From DYQY01 sp964643725 (GTDB lineage: Bacteria; Margulisbacteria; Riflemargulisbacteria; GWF2-35-9; DYQY01), in NCBI GenBank assembly GCA_964643725.1, contig CAZXTL010000022.1, positions 1 through 36,761 on the forward strand: DNA of 36,761 nucleotides, read 5' to 3'. The position numbers and the translations under genes were made by a program. The notes beneath the pieces are model-generated. The model searched no databases. It was not told the origin of the DNA and saw nothing but the letters and a program-made list of their open reading frames with translations. Of this stretch, positions 8,734 through 16,734 are shown in pieces (position 1 is the stretch's first letter; each line of letters begins with the position of its first letter).

Positions 8734-8900
8734 GAAAGGGATATTTGCTTTTTTATATGATGATAATCCTTTTTTTGCTTGGTTTAACAGGTTTGATTTT
8801 AAGGAGTGTGTGGGTTTCTAAGCAAGCGATGATTGATGACTTCATAGAACAGGACAAGCAGGTGATTATGCAGTGGACGGAGAAAAAGGTTGTTGGATGA
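8730..8900 (+). CDS. small membrane protein ending the pilus operon
   Basis: A 56-residue frame whose ATG overlaps the stop of the preceding pilin gene (ATGA), so translational coupling is likely. It begins MRKGYLLFYMMIILFLLG: a basic start with a G followed by one hydrophobic helix (about 5-27), then a short charged tail ending EKKVVG. It resembles a PilX/ComGG-type minor pilin in position, but lacks Glu5 after the glycine, so processing by prepilin peptidase is uncertain. A decayed copy of part of this gene lies at 10561-10620. I do not recognise a specific family. Confidence 0.6.
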   Translation: MRKGYLLFYMMIILFLLGLTGLILRSVWVSKQAMIDDFIEQDKQVIMQWTEKKVVG

Positions 8901-8962
8901 TAGGTTGACTAAGATTTCTCTTATCAAAAAATTATAGCTAGTATAAGGTGGTTTAAGCTATA
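8760..8962 (+). repeat. left copy of duplicated pilus-operon end
   Basis: This stretch covers most of the 56-residue gene and the downstream non-coding DNA. Blocks of it recur in the same orientation at 10561-10740. The 30 bases at 8811-8840 match 10591-10620 at 25 positions. TAAGGTGGTTTAAGCTATA at 8944-8962 is identical at 10722-10740. The two blocks are separated by 103 nt here and 101 nt in the second copy. Confidence 0.75.
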
Positions 8963-9022
8963 ACTGAATAATTAAATTGTCTTTATAGTGGGTGTAATTT
9001 ACAGATAAATTAATTTGAAATA

Positions 9023-10483
9023 TTAGTATTCATATGTGAATTTATTTTTAATTTTATTAGAGTTCAGTCTTTTTTTAATTAATGAAAGAAATGGTTCTTT
9101 AACACCTATATGATTTTTACAGTTAAAAGATACTTCAACATTAGGTGCTTTCCCATTATTGAGAATAGTTAGTGTTTCAATAAAATATTTTTCATGAGTA
9201 GCAAAAAAGACTCTTACTCCATTATTTTCAGGAGCATATATTATACGTTTAGTTCCATTATTAGAATACAATTCTGAGCTGAGTTTTGTTATTTCTAAAT
9301 AAGCTTGATGATTTAATATATAAAATTGAAATAATGAAAGAAAAGAGGAGAGTAGTAATATTATTAATAACGAATTGCGTAGAGTTTTCGATTCATTATT
9401 TAATAGCAAAAGGAAAATAAGATAAAAGAATGGAATGATTAGGTAGAGCGCTCTTGGAATGTAGTAAGAAAGTAAAGACCATATAAATATGTATGTAATT
9501 ACTATACTTATGAGGAATAAAAAGACGTTAATGTTGTTATTTGTATTCAGTTTTTTAAAAGAATTGAATATTAGCATAGGTAGATTTTTTAAATAAGTTA
9601 CTATGATTATTAATCCGCCTACAAAGCCAATTAAAATTTGTCCATGAATATTGGGTACAAACATAGTAAATGAGTACAATAAGAACAGTTTAACCGTTGA
9701 TAATAGGTTAGGTGTTATTGGTCGATCCTGGCAATAAGGGAAGAGTACTCTTTGTATAATAATATAGAGAAAAAGCAGTAGAATATTAATGCCAATAGTA
9801 ATTATGGCTGTTTTGGTGTTTTTGCTTTTTTTGAATAAAAATAGTAAAGCTGCAATAAAGAGTATAAAGAGATTGCTTTCATACCCAATATAGGAAAGGA
9901 TAAGTAAGGTTGATGATAGTGCTAGAATATTAATTGGAGGAAGAAGTCTGTTGTTTGGTTTATTAGTGTATAAATATGATACAGATAGGATATAAAGCAT
10001 GGAAGGAGCCATGCCTAAAGAATGTCCGCACATTCCTAGATTTGCATATACTTCAATTGATATTGGATTTATCATAAATAATAATGATGTAAAAAAAGGA
10101 ATGTTGTGGGTGAAAGTATTGGTAGTAATATTAAATATTTTCACTAAGCGTTTTGTTAGGATAAACACGCAAAGCACATTAACTAGCTGTAGTAGGTAAA
10201 AAATCCATATAGTTGAGTTTACTGATAAATCATTCATTGAGTGAAGTAGAAAGTTATAAATATATAATACAAATGTATATAATATTGGAGTTCTGTTTAG
10301 TTCATTTAGTGGGACATATATATTAAGGTCATACCTGTAATGCGCGAAAATTAAGCTCCACCAATCATCAGCTTGGATTGGGATTTTAAAGAAGAAAAGA
10401 GGGAGAATAAAAACAAGAGCGAAAATTGTTAATAAATAAAATATTTGAGATGACGTATTGCTTAGTATTTTTTTATTGAGCAT
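9023..10483 (-). CDS. polytopic membrane protein, probable GT-C glycosyltransferase (copy A)
   Basis: 486 residues with about 10-12 hydrophobic segments through residue ~400, then a soluble C-terminal part. The first external loop carries an acidic motif (KIPIQADDWWSL), as in GT-C enzymes that use polyprenyl-phosphate sugars on the outer membrane face. It is paralogous to the protein encoded at 13597-15066: both share the start (LPLFFFKIPIQ against IPLFLFKFPIQ), FVPN(I/V)HG in the middle, and GVRVF near the C-terminus. It is a single minus-strand gene lying between two copies of the pilus-operon end. The ATG has no Shine-Dalgarno but a good promoter just upstream. Function is inferred from fold and context only; no named family is certain. 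Confidence 0.75.
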   Translation of the reverse strand: MLNKKILSNTSSQIFYLLTIFALVFILPLFFFKIPIQADDWWSLIFAHYRYDLNIYVPLNELNRTPILYTFVLYIYNFLLHSMNDLSVNSTIWIFYLLQLVNVLCVFILTKRLVKIFNITTNTFTHNIPFFTSLLFMINPISIEVYANLGMCGHSLGMAPSMLYILSVSYLYTNKPNNRLLPPINILALSSTLLILSYIGYESNLFILFIAALLFLFKKSKNTKTAIITIGINILLLFLYIIIQRVLFPYCQDRPITPNLLSTVKLFLLYSFTMFVPNIHGQILIGFVGGLIIIVTYLKNLPMLIFNSFKKLNTNNNINVFLFLISIVITYIFIWSLLSYYIPRALYLIIPFFYLIFLLLLNNESKTLRNSLLIILLLSSFLSLFQFYILNHQAYLEITKLSSELYSNNGTKRIIYAPENNGVRVFFATHEKYFIETLTILNNGKAPNVEVSFNCKNHIGVKEPFLSLIKKRLNSNKIKNKFTYEY

Positions 10484-10495
10484 AATAGTGTGCTA

Positions 10496-10524
10496 AGTAT
10501 AGTAGTCATTTTATATATTATCAA
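10496..10524 (-). promoter_or_regulatory. promoter of the minus-strand GT-C gene
   Basis: On the minus strand TTGATA (10519-10524), 17 nt, TATACT (10496-10501). Only 12 nt separate the -10 from the ATG, so the leader would be about 5-6 nt with no Shine-Dalgarno. Confidence 0.6.
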
Positions 10525-10560
10525 TATTAATTCTTGATTCATATTATTCTTGTTTTAGTA

Positions 10561-10740
10561 TTATGATAATCCTCTCCTCGTTTATTTTTTTGGGTTTCTA
10601 AACAAGCTATGATAGATAATGTTTATAGTAATATATTAATTAATATTGAGAGAACAGAGAGCTAGCTAATTATATGTTTGAGTGAAGCTAGATATGTTTT
10701 ATTAATAAAACATATCTAGACTAAGGTGGTTTAAGCTATA
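10561..10740 (+). repeat. right, decayed copy of pilus-operon end
   Basis: Partial copy of 8760-8962. It begins TTATGATAATCCT (compare TGATGATAATCCT at 8758), loses about 35 nt of the small membrane-protein gene, and resumes with TGGGTTTCTAA at 10591. The ending 19 bases are identical to 8944-8962. The middle part is diverged. It no longer encodes the protein: the frame meets TAA at about 10598. Confidence 0.7.
10688..10719. repeat. perfect 32-bp palindrome
   Basis: CTAGATATGTTTTATT is followed immediately by its exact reverse complement, with no loop. There is no T-tract after it on either strand, so it is not a standard intrinsic terminator. It lies inside the decayed pilus-end copy and has no counterpart in the left copy. 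Confidence 0.9.
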
Positions 10741-10752
10741 TATAATATCAAT

Positions 10753-10934
10753 ATGAATGGTCGTGATGTTGATAGTCAAACATTAGAGAAAAAGAATTCA
10801 TATCAGTTGTTATGCCGGTAAATAATTTGGCTTTTATTTTTCCTGTTTTTTTATGAAAGATTAATAAGTTTTATAATTTTTTAGATAACAAATTGGGAAT
10901 AATTACTGTGATTGATGGTATTAAAGATAATTAA
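10753..10934 (+). pseudogene. frameshifted GT2 glycosyltransferase N-terminal remnant
   Basis: ATG 10753 opens a frame reading MNGRDVDSQTLEKKNSY. After a +1 shift near 10800 the next frame reads ISVVMPVNN, and after an internal TGA (about 10854-10856) KINKFYNFLDNKLGIITVID and GIKDN. This is the layout of a GT2 N-terminus (hydrophobic strand, IPVYNE motif, about 30 residues, then VDDGS.DN), with Asn-Asn for Tyr-Asn and one Asp lost. The remnant stops at TAA about 10935. The next intact gene (10980) is also GT2, but the remnant differs from it, so it is a separate decayed gene. The rest of the 10484-10979 gap shows only the promoter, repeat and palindrome listed separately. Confidence 0.55.
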
Positions 10935-10979
10935 GTTGTTTTCTGTTAACGTCTAAATGTTATATGAGGAGAGTAAAGA

Positions 10980-11771
10980 GTGGAGAAAATTTCTAGCACA
11001 AATACATCTGGATTAGCAGAAGAGTATGTTTCTATTATTATTCCTGTTTACAATGAGTCCAATAAAATTATAGATACTTTGCAGGAAACATATGCCTTCA
11101 TGTTAAATAATTTTTTAAATTTTGAGATAATAGTTGTAGATGATGGTAGCAATGATAATACTGTAATTTTAGTAGAAGAATTTATAAAACAAAAATGCGG
11201 CATCAAACTTATTAAGAATGTCCATAAAGGCAAAGGGCACACTGTTTGGACTGGCATGATGGCTTCTGGTGGAGAATATGTTTGTATGTGTGATGCAGAT
11301 CTGGCTACCCCTATAAAGGAGTTGATAAGTTTCATAGGAGAACTTAAGGTTAGTGAGGATTCTATTGCTATAGCTTCAAGGGCTATTAATGGATCAAATA
11401 GGGTAGGAGAGCCTTTTTATAGAAATATGATAGGGCGAGTTTATAATTTATTAGTTCAAGTAATTGTATTGCCTGGGATAAAAGATTCACAGTGTGGGTT
11501 TAAAGTTTTTAAGGGTGATGTTGCTCGTGATATTTTCCGTTCATTAAAAATATATGGAAATGCTTCCAAGGAAATTTCGTCAGCTTTTTTTGGAGCATTT
11601 GATGTTGAGGTTTTATATGTAGCAAAGAAAAAAGGATATAAATATAAAGAAATTCCTGTTCGATGGATTTTCGTGGAGACAAGTAGACTTAATTTTTTAT
11701 ATAATTCCTTTTTTATGTTGAAAGATACTCTTCAAATAAGAATTAATGACTGGAGAGGTTTTTATAGTTAA
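10980..11771 (+). CDS. GT2 glycosyltransferase, dolichyl/polyprenyl-phosphate glucosyltransferase-like
   Basis: 263 residues starting at GTG 10980, with AGGAG eight bases upstream. It is a GT-A fold enzyme with YVSIIIPVYNES near residue 15, VVDDGSNDNT near 52, GKGHTVWTGM near 82 and a DADLATP metal-binding motif near 103. The later SQCGFKVF stretch is typical of Alg5-type polyprenyl-phosphate glucose synthases. The expected reaction is transfer of a hexose from a nucleotide sugar to polyprenyl phosphate on the cytoplasmic face, providing a donor for GT-C enzymes such as those at 9023 and 13597. No C-terminal membrane segment is evident. The exact sugar cannot be read from sequence. Confidence 0.85.
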   Translation: MEKISSTNTSGLAEEYVSIIIPVYNESNKIIDTLQETYAFMLNNFLNFEIIVVDDGSNDNTVILVEEFIKQKCGIKLIKNVHKGKGHTVWTGMMASGGEYVCMCDADLATPIKELISFIGELKVSEDSIAIASRAINGSNRVGEPFYRNMIGRVYNLLVQVIVLPGIKDSQCGFKVFKGDVARDIFRSLKIYGNASKEISSAFFGAFDVEVLYVAKKKGYKYKEIPVRWIFVETSRLNFLYNSFFMLKDTLQIRINDWRGFYS

Positions 11772-11884
11772 TAGTTTCGTAAGCAAACAAAGTTTGTATT
11801 AGGATTAAATTGTTTATTTGACTAATAATAATAGTAAATGCAATATATTCTGGGATATAATAAATTTACTAAGAGTTTAATGAG

Positions 11885-13570
11885 GTGACTAGGTTGATTG
11901 TGGTTATTCAAGATTTATTAAGTATATTAACAATAAAAGACCGAGTATATTTGTTAATTTTATTGTGTTTATCAGTAATAGTGTCCGTGATTGAATTATT
12001 TAGTTTGTCATTGGTTATACCATTTTTAGCTTTAGTAAATACTCCTAGTTTAATTAGTAGCAATAAATATTTACATAGCATTTTTAGCTTTTTCTCATTC
12101 ACTTCATATTTGAATTTTCTATGTGTTTTTGGGTTTATTTTAATAGGTATAATTTTATTTAGAGGATTTGTGAATTTTTTTTATTTTTATTTGTTAACTA
12201 AGTTTTCTAAGACTAGATATAGAACGTTATCTTTTAGGTTATTTCAACGTTATTTAAAGATTAGTTATCTTGATTTTGTGCGTGAGTCATCAGCTTCTTT
12301 AATCCATAATATTTTGAATGAGTCCCTGAATTTCACTTCTTTTTTGTATGCTTTATTGTTGGTAGTGGTAGAGAGTATAGTCGTCATTTTTATTTGTGTT
12401 GCATTGTTGATGTTGAACTGGGAGATAACTCTAATTTTGTTTTTGGGAATATTGTTGGTTTCTATTGTTATTATAGGTATCGCAAAACCAATTATAGTTA
12501 GTTCAGGCAAGCAAAATGTATCTTGTCAGAAAGAATTATTGGAAACATTACATGAGACATTTGGTAATTATAAGTTTATGAAGCTGATAGGTAATACTAA
12601 GCATTTTGAAGACCGTTTTTACCGTGCTAGTTCTGGTTTTGTAAGAGCTGGAGCAATATCTCATTTATTTACAGTAATCCCTAAGATTATTATGGAAACT
12701 GGTGGTATAGTCCTTTTGCTAATAGTATTGTTGTTGGGCTTAGTTCTTTATAAAGATACAAGCACAGTCGTTGCTGTTCTTACTATGTATACAATTGCTT
12801 TTTTTAGACTTTTGCCATCTGTTAATCGTATTATGAGCAGTTGGAGCCAGCTTGTGTATTTTCAAGATACACTTATTAAGTTATCTTTGGAGTTAAAAAG
12901 GAAAGTTGATGGAGTGGGAAAGACAAAAATAGTATTTAATAAAGAGATTACATTTCATGGTGTTAATTTTGAATATGAATCAAGCAAGCCAATTTTGTCT
13001 AATATTAATTTTACAATTTCAAAAGGAAGTAGGGTTGCAATTGTAGGACCTAGTGGTTGTGGAAAAAGCACGTTTATTGATGTTTTGGCAGGATTACTTA
13101 TTCCAAATAATGGATTGATTAAAGTTGATATGATTCCTTTAGGTGAGGATAATATTAACTCTTGGAGAAAGAGTATAGGCTATATTCCTCAAAATATTTA
13201 TCTATTTAATGGTACAGTTAAAGACAACGTACTTTGTGGTAGAGAAGAAGATACTAATAGAGTTGTAGATGCATTGAAAAAAGCAAAAATATATGATTTT
13301 TTGATTACGAAGGATGGACTCGATACTGTTGTCGGAGAAAATGGAGTTATGTTAAGTGGAGGACAGAAACAACGGATTGCTATCGCTCGCGCATTATATG
13401 ATGAACCTACAATATTAGTTTTAGATGAGGCTACCTCTGCTTTGGATAAGGAAACTGAAAGTCAAATAATTAAAGAGATTTTTAATATAGGTAAAGATAT
13501 AACAATCATTATTGTTACACATAGAGATTACTTTTTAGAAAAGTGTGATATTGTTTATAGGTTAGGTTAA
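11885..13570 (+). CDS. ABC exporter, lipid-linked oligosaccharide flippase-like (MsbA/PglK type)
   Basis: Half-transporter of about 558-561 residues: six membrane helices (about 15-325) followed by a nucleotide-binding domain. Walker A GPSGCGKST is near residue 389, the signature LSGGQKQR near 490, Walker B ILVLDEATSALD near 510, and the H-loop is VTHRD. GTG 11885 opens the frame, but GAGGTG just before TTG 11894 suggests the real start is TTG 11894. The gene sits in the glycan locus after the Alg5-like gene, so moving an undecaprenyl-linked glycan across the membrane, as PglK does, is a reasonable role. A peptide or lipid exporter cannot be excluded. Confidence 0.88.
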   Translation: MTRLIVVIQDLLSILTIKDRVYLLILLCLSVIVSVIELFSLSLVIPFLALVNTPSLISSNKYLHSIFSFFSFTSYLNFLCVFGFILIGIILFRGFVNFFYFYLLTKFSKTRYRTLSFRLFQRYLKISYLDFVRESSASLIHNILNESLNFTSFLYALLLVVVESIVVIFICVALLMLNWEITLILFLGILLVSIVIIGIAKPIIVSSGKQNVSCQKELLETLHETFGNYKFMKLIGNTKHFEDRFYRASSGFVRAGAISHLFTVIPKIIMETGGIVLLLIVLLLGLVLYKDTSTVVAVLTMYTIAFFRLLPSVNRIMSSWSQLVYFQDTLIKLSLELKRKVDGVGKTKIVFNKEITFHGVNFEYESSKPILSNINFTISKGSRVAIVGPSGCGKSTFIDVLAGLLIPNNGLIKVDMIPLGEDNINSWRKSIGYIPQNIYLFNGTVKDNVLCGREEDTNRVVDALKKAKIYDFLITKDGLDTVVGENGVMLSGGQKQRIAIARALYDEPTILVLDEATSALDKETESQIIKEIFNIGKDITIIIVTHRDYFLEKCDIVYRLG

Positions 13571-13596
13571 AAGCAGATTAATGGGTGGAAGGATTT

Positions 13597-15066
13597 ATGG
13601 TGGGTTATAAAAAGGGTATATTCTTTATATCAATTTTCTTTGTTCTAGCATTCATAATACCTTTGTTTTTATTTAAATTCCCAATACAGGGGGATGATAT
13701 TGCTTATGTGACAGCTATGATTAATAATCATTTAAGTATTATTAATTTTCCTGAATTTGTACGTTCTAGTATTTTTGGCAGTGTTTACTTTATTGTTTTA
13801 TCTTATATTGCAAAGTATTTTACGTCATTGAATATTAATCAGTATTTGATTTATTTTTTTGTTATACATTTCGTGAATGCAGTTTTATATTATTTTTTAT
13901 TAAATAAATTATCAGAAATAATTAATTTACCAATATTAAAAGATAAAAATTTTACAGCTGTGTGTGCGATATTATTTTTATTAAATATAATCACTATTGA
14001 AAATTATACAAACATTGCAATGTCTATTAGGATGATCGGTTTGTTTTTTATATTTTTACATTATATTTTATTAGTTTTTTTGTGGAATAGATTCGATTTT
14101 ATAAAATGGTATTACAAATTACTAGTTGGATTTGGATTAAGTATTACTTTGTTTCTCGCTTATGCTTCTTATGAAATATATGTTTTCTTTTTCTTTGTTG
14201 ATATTTCATTAATGGCTTTATTTATTAGGAAAAATAGGGTTTTCTTATTAGAGTTTTTTTGTTTGACTTGTGTTTATTTTATTATAAAATTATTAGCCTT
14301 TTATAATATTGTATTGATAGCTTCTTTGCCGTCAGGTGTAATCTTCCATTTTGTCCATAGTCTTAAAGTTATTGTTTTATATGTTATTACAGTTTTTGTT
14401 CCTAATGTACATGGCAAGTTGCTAGTTGGTTCATTGTTGTATGCGGTTATTACAATAATAGTATTTTTGAAATCATTATTTATTATGTTTAATAAGAAGA
14501 TAAAAGATCAATATGTCTTTTTATATTGTGTGTTTTTGTTGTTGATGTTTTATTTATTAGTTTCTTTTACACATTATGCTCCTAGGTTACTGTATGCAAT
14601 TATTCCAATTATAATATTTCTATTTTGTTTAACAATATTTTCATTTTCAATCAGGACAATTAAAGTATTACTTACAATAGTAATCATAAGTAATATGATT
14701 TCTTTATATCATTTTTATTATTTGCAGAATCAAGGTTATAATTTTTTAGATTCTTTAAAACATAATATTTTAATAAGATATAATTTAGATGAAGAAATTA
14801 TTATAAGGTATAATCCAAGTGGAGTGAGGGTCTTTTTGCCACCAGATGTTGACGGATATGCACAAAATTTTGTTAGAGCAGTTGTAAATAAATATAATAT
14901 AGATGAGAATAAGATTAAATTACGTGTTAGAGTTCTTGATCAATATATTGTGGATGCGAATTCAAATATTATTACACTTATCAAGGATAGATTGTTTTGT
15001 TTGGGCGAATCGACAGAGATATTCTTGCCTGAAAAAAAGGGTTTTAATATAATGAGCGGCAAATAA
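13597..15066 (+). CDS. polytopic membrane protein, probable GT-C glycosyltransferase (copy B)
   Basis: About 489 residues from ATG 13597, with GGAAGGA just upstream; an upstream in-frame GTG at 13585 is less likely. About 10-12 hydrophobic segments precede a soluble tail. The acidic first-loop motif is FPIQGDDIAYV. It is a paralogue of the 9023-10483 product, sharing FKFPIQ, FVPNVHGKLLVG and GVRVFLPP with it. It follows the ABC exporter by 26 nt on the same strand. The likely role is sugar transfer from a lipid-phosphate donor on the outer face of the inner membrane; acceptor unknown. Confidence 0.75.
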   Translation: MVGYKKGIFFISIFFVLAFIIPLFLFKFPIQGDDIAYVTAMINNHLSIINFPEFVRSSIFGSVYFIVLSYIAKYFTSLNINQYLIYFFVIHFVNAVLYYFLLNKLSEIINLPILKDKNFTAVCAILFLLNIITIENYTNIAMSIRMIGLFFIFLHYILLVFLWNRFDFIKWYYKLLVGFGLSITLFLAYASYEIYVFFFFVDISLMALFIRKNRVFLLEFFCLTCVYFIIKLLAFYNIVLIASLPSGVIFHFVHSLKVIVLYVITVFVPNVHGKLLVGSLLYAVITIIVFLKSLFIMFNKKIKDQYVFLYCVFLLLMFYLLVSFTHYAPRLLYAIIPIIIFLFCLTIFSFSIRTIKVLLTIVIISNMISLYHFYYLQNQGYNFLDSLKHNILIRYNLDEEIIIRYNPSGVRVFLPPDVDGYAQNFVRAVVNKYNIDENKIKLRVRVLDQYIVDANSNIITLIKDRLFCLGESTEIFLPEKKGFNIMSGK

Positions 15067-15115
15067 TAACTCTTAGGATTAGTTTATAGATTTTTAAATA
15101 CATAGGGGGAATAAT

Positions 15116-15877
15116 ATGAATAGATTTGAAGAATATTATATGCAAAAGGGATTACATGCAGATAAATGGGATAATTATTTGGAAGTATATGATGAATATT
15201 TTCAACGTTTTTTAGGTAAAGATGTTATAAATATTTTAGAGATTGGACTTTTTAAGGGCGAGTCTTTGAAAATGTGGGATTATTATTTCGATAAAAAAGT
15301 TAATATTTTTGGTATTGATATCAACCAGGAATGTAAAAAATTTGAAAGTAAGAATATTAAAATTTTTATTGGATCACAGTCTGATAAGAAGTTTTTGGAA
15401 TATGTGAAAAGTGTATTGCCTAAGATTGATATCTTAATTGATGATGGTGGACATACAATGAAACAACAAATTTATACATTCAATATGTTGTTTGATCATA
15501 TTAAAGAGGATGGTTTGTATGTTTGCGAGGATGTACATACTTCTTATTGGTTAACTTATGGTGGTGGATACAAAAGAATGGGAAGCTTTATTGAGTTTAG
15601 TAAGAAGTTTATTGATAAGATACATGCAAGATACTCAGAACAAAAGAATTTCAAAGTTGATGAATATACTAAGTCTATTAGGGCAATACATTATTATGAT
15701 AGTATGGTGCTTATTGAGAAAAGGAAGACAGAAGCACCTAAAAGAATAATTACTATAAATAATTCAAGCAAGACAAAGGTAAAAAAGATAAGAATGCTAA
15801 TTGCTTTTATATTAAAAAGAATAAATAAAGTTTTAGCTTTTTTTAGATTACCGAGTTTTTATTACGGCAGAAGATAA
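15116..15877 (+). CDS. class I SAM-dependent methyltransferase, MycE/TylE-like
   Basis: 253 residues with a clear AGGGGG ribosome site. The Rossmann methyltransferase core shows ILEIGLFKGESLKMW (SAM-binding loop, residue ~43), an acidic strand end in NIFGIDIN (~62), and a metal-binding type motif DILIDDGGHTMKQQ (~105). That motif recalls the macrocin/mycinamicin sugar O-methyltransferases and the related cephalosporin hydroxylase-like family. A sugar O-methyltransferase acting on a glycan or nucleotide sugar is the best guess. The last ~45 residues are basic and hydrophobic, perhaps a membrane contact. It overlaps the convergent DUF4422 gene by 30 nt. Confidence 0.75.
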   Translation: MNRFEEYYMQKGLHADKWDNYLEVYDEYFQRFLGKDVINILEIGLFKGESLKMWDYYFDKKVNIFGIDINQECKKFESKNIKIFIGSQSDKKFLEYVKSVLPKIDILIDDGGHTMKQQIYTFNMLFDHIKEDGLYVCEDVHTSYWLTYGGGYKRMGSFIEFSKKFIDKIHARYSEQKNFKVDEYTKSIRAIHYYDSMVLIEKRKTEAPKRIITINNSSKTKVKKIRMLIAFILKRINKVLAFFRLPSFYYGRR

Positions 15878-16723
15878 TACTTTATATAATATTTTGCGAG
15901 TTTTCTTAATTAGTTTAAAAAAGAATTCTCTTTTACTATACAGCGAATATGAGTCGCGTTCCAAGATTCTTAAGGTGTTTTGTTTATTTTCATGTTTAAT
16001 CCATACATTGAAGAATCTTTCTGATAGGAAAGCGGGTATCCTTTCATTATACGTGCCAGAATATTGGTCCCAGTTAGATTGTTTTTCTAATTCAAACAAT
16101 AAATCAAACAGCCAATTCATGTATTTAATAAACAGTTCCTTTTTCATAACATATATTGTGCCTATGTGCATAGAATTGCCGGCCATAAATTCTTTATATT
16201 CACTTAGATACTCTGGATGAAGTTTTGATAAAATTTTTTCAAATGCAAAAATTTCTGAGCTCGGGTGATTACATTTTTCCCATTGGTCTAAGACCTTAAG
16301 ATTAGGGTTTTTGTCTAGTTTTCCTGGAGCAGAGATAATAATGTCATGGTTTTTTATAATATCGTAAAGTTCTGTGTCTTTATTTGAATTCATAAATTTA
16401 TTTATAAATATTTTTTTGTTAATTTTACGAAAAGCTTTTTCAAAGATAGGCTCATTATTAAAATCAAAGAATTTCCTATAATGACAAAACCCTACATATT
16501 GTAATTCTGGATGTTCAAGTAAATAGTTTTTCCAAACCCAGTAGTGAACAGATAATTCACCATAATATATATTTTTATTAGAAATGTGGTTTCCTGTATT
16601 ATCTTTTAGTATTTTTAAATCTAAAGAAGAAATATCAGCACCACTTTGAATTGGTTCATAAATATCTGTTTTAAAAAGTTTATATTTTTTATTATAAATA
16701 ACAAAAATTTTTATTTTATTCAT
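15848..16723 (-). CDS. DUF4422 family putative glycosyltransferase
   Basis: 291 residues. The N-terminal KIKIFVIYNKKYKLF, the later IYEPIQSGADIS and the central VGFCHYRKFF match the DUF4422 domain found in capsule and O-antigen loci, where it acts as a glycosyltransferase-like protein. It is the last gene of a four-gene minus-strand operon, 11 nt after the C-methyltransferase gene. Its 3' end overlaps the 3' end of the plus-strand methyltransferase by 30 nt. No Shine-Dalgarno is visible before its ATG. It may transfer the C-methyl sugar made by the operon; this is inference. Confidence 0.85.
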   Translation of the reverse strand: MNKIKIFVIYNKKYKLFKTDIYEPIQSGADISSLDLKILKDNTGNHISNKNIYYGELSVHYWVWKNYLLEHPELQYVGFCHYRKFFDFNNEPIFEKAFRKINKKIFINKFMNSNKDTELYDIIKNHDIIISAPGKLDKNPNLKVLDQWEKCNHPSSEIFAFEKILSKLHPEYLSEYKEFMAGNSMHIGTIYVMKKELFIKYMNWLFDLLFELEKQSNWDQYSGTYNERIPAFLSERFFNVWIKHENKQNTLRILERDSYSLYSKREFFFKLIKKTRKILYKVLSSAVIKTR

Positions 16724-16734
16724 ATGTTTGATAT

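Noticed and set aside
8931..8962. Hairpin TTATAGCT/AGCTATAA as terminator of the pilus operon
   Set aside because: The 8-bp A/T-rich stem has a 16-nt loop and no T-tract; not convincing as an intrinsic terminator.
11811..11861. TTGACT and TATAAT before the ABC exporter gene as a promoter
   Set aside because: The two elements are 32 nt apart, too far for one promoter; the -10 alone may still be used.
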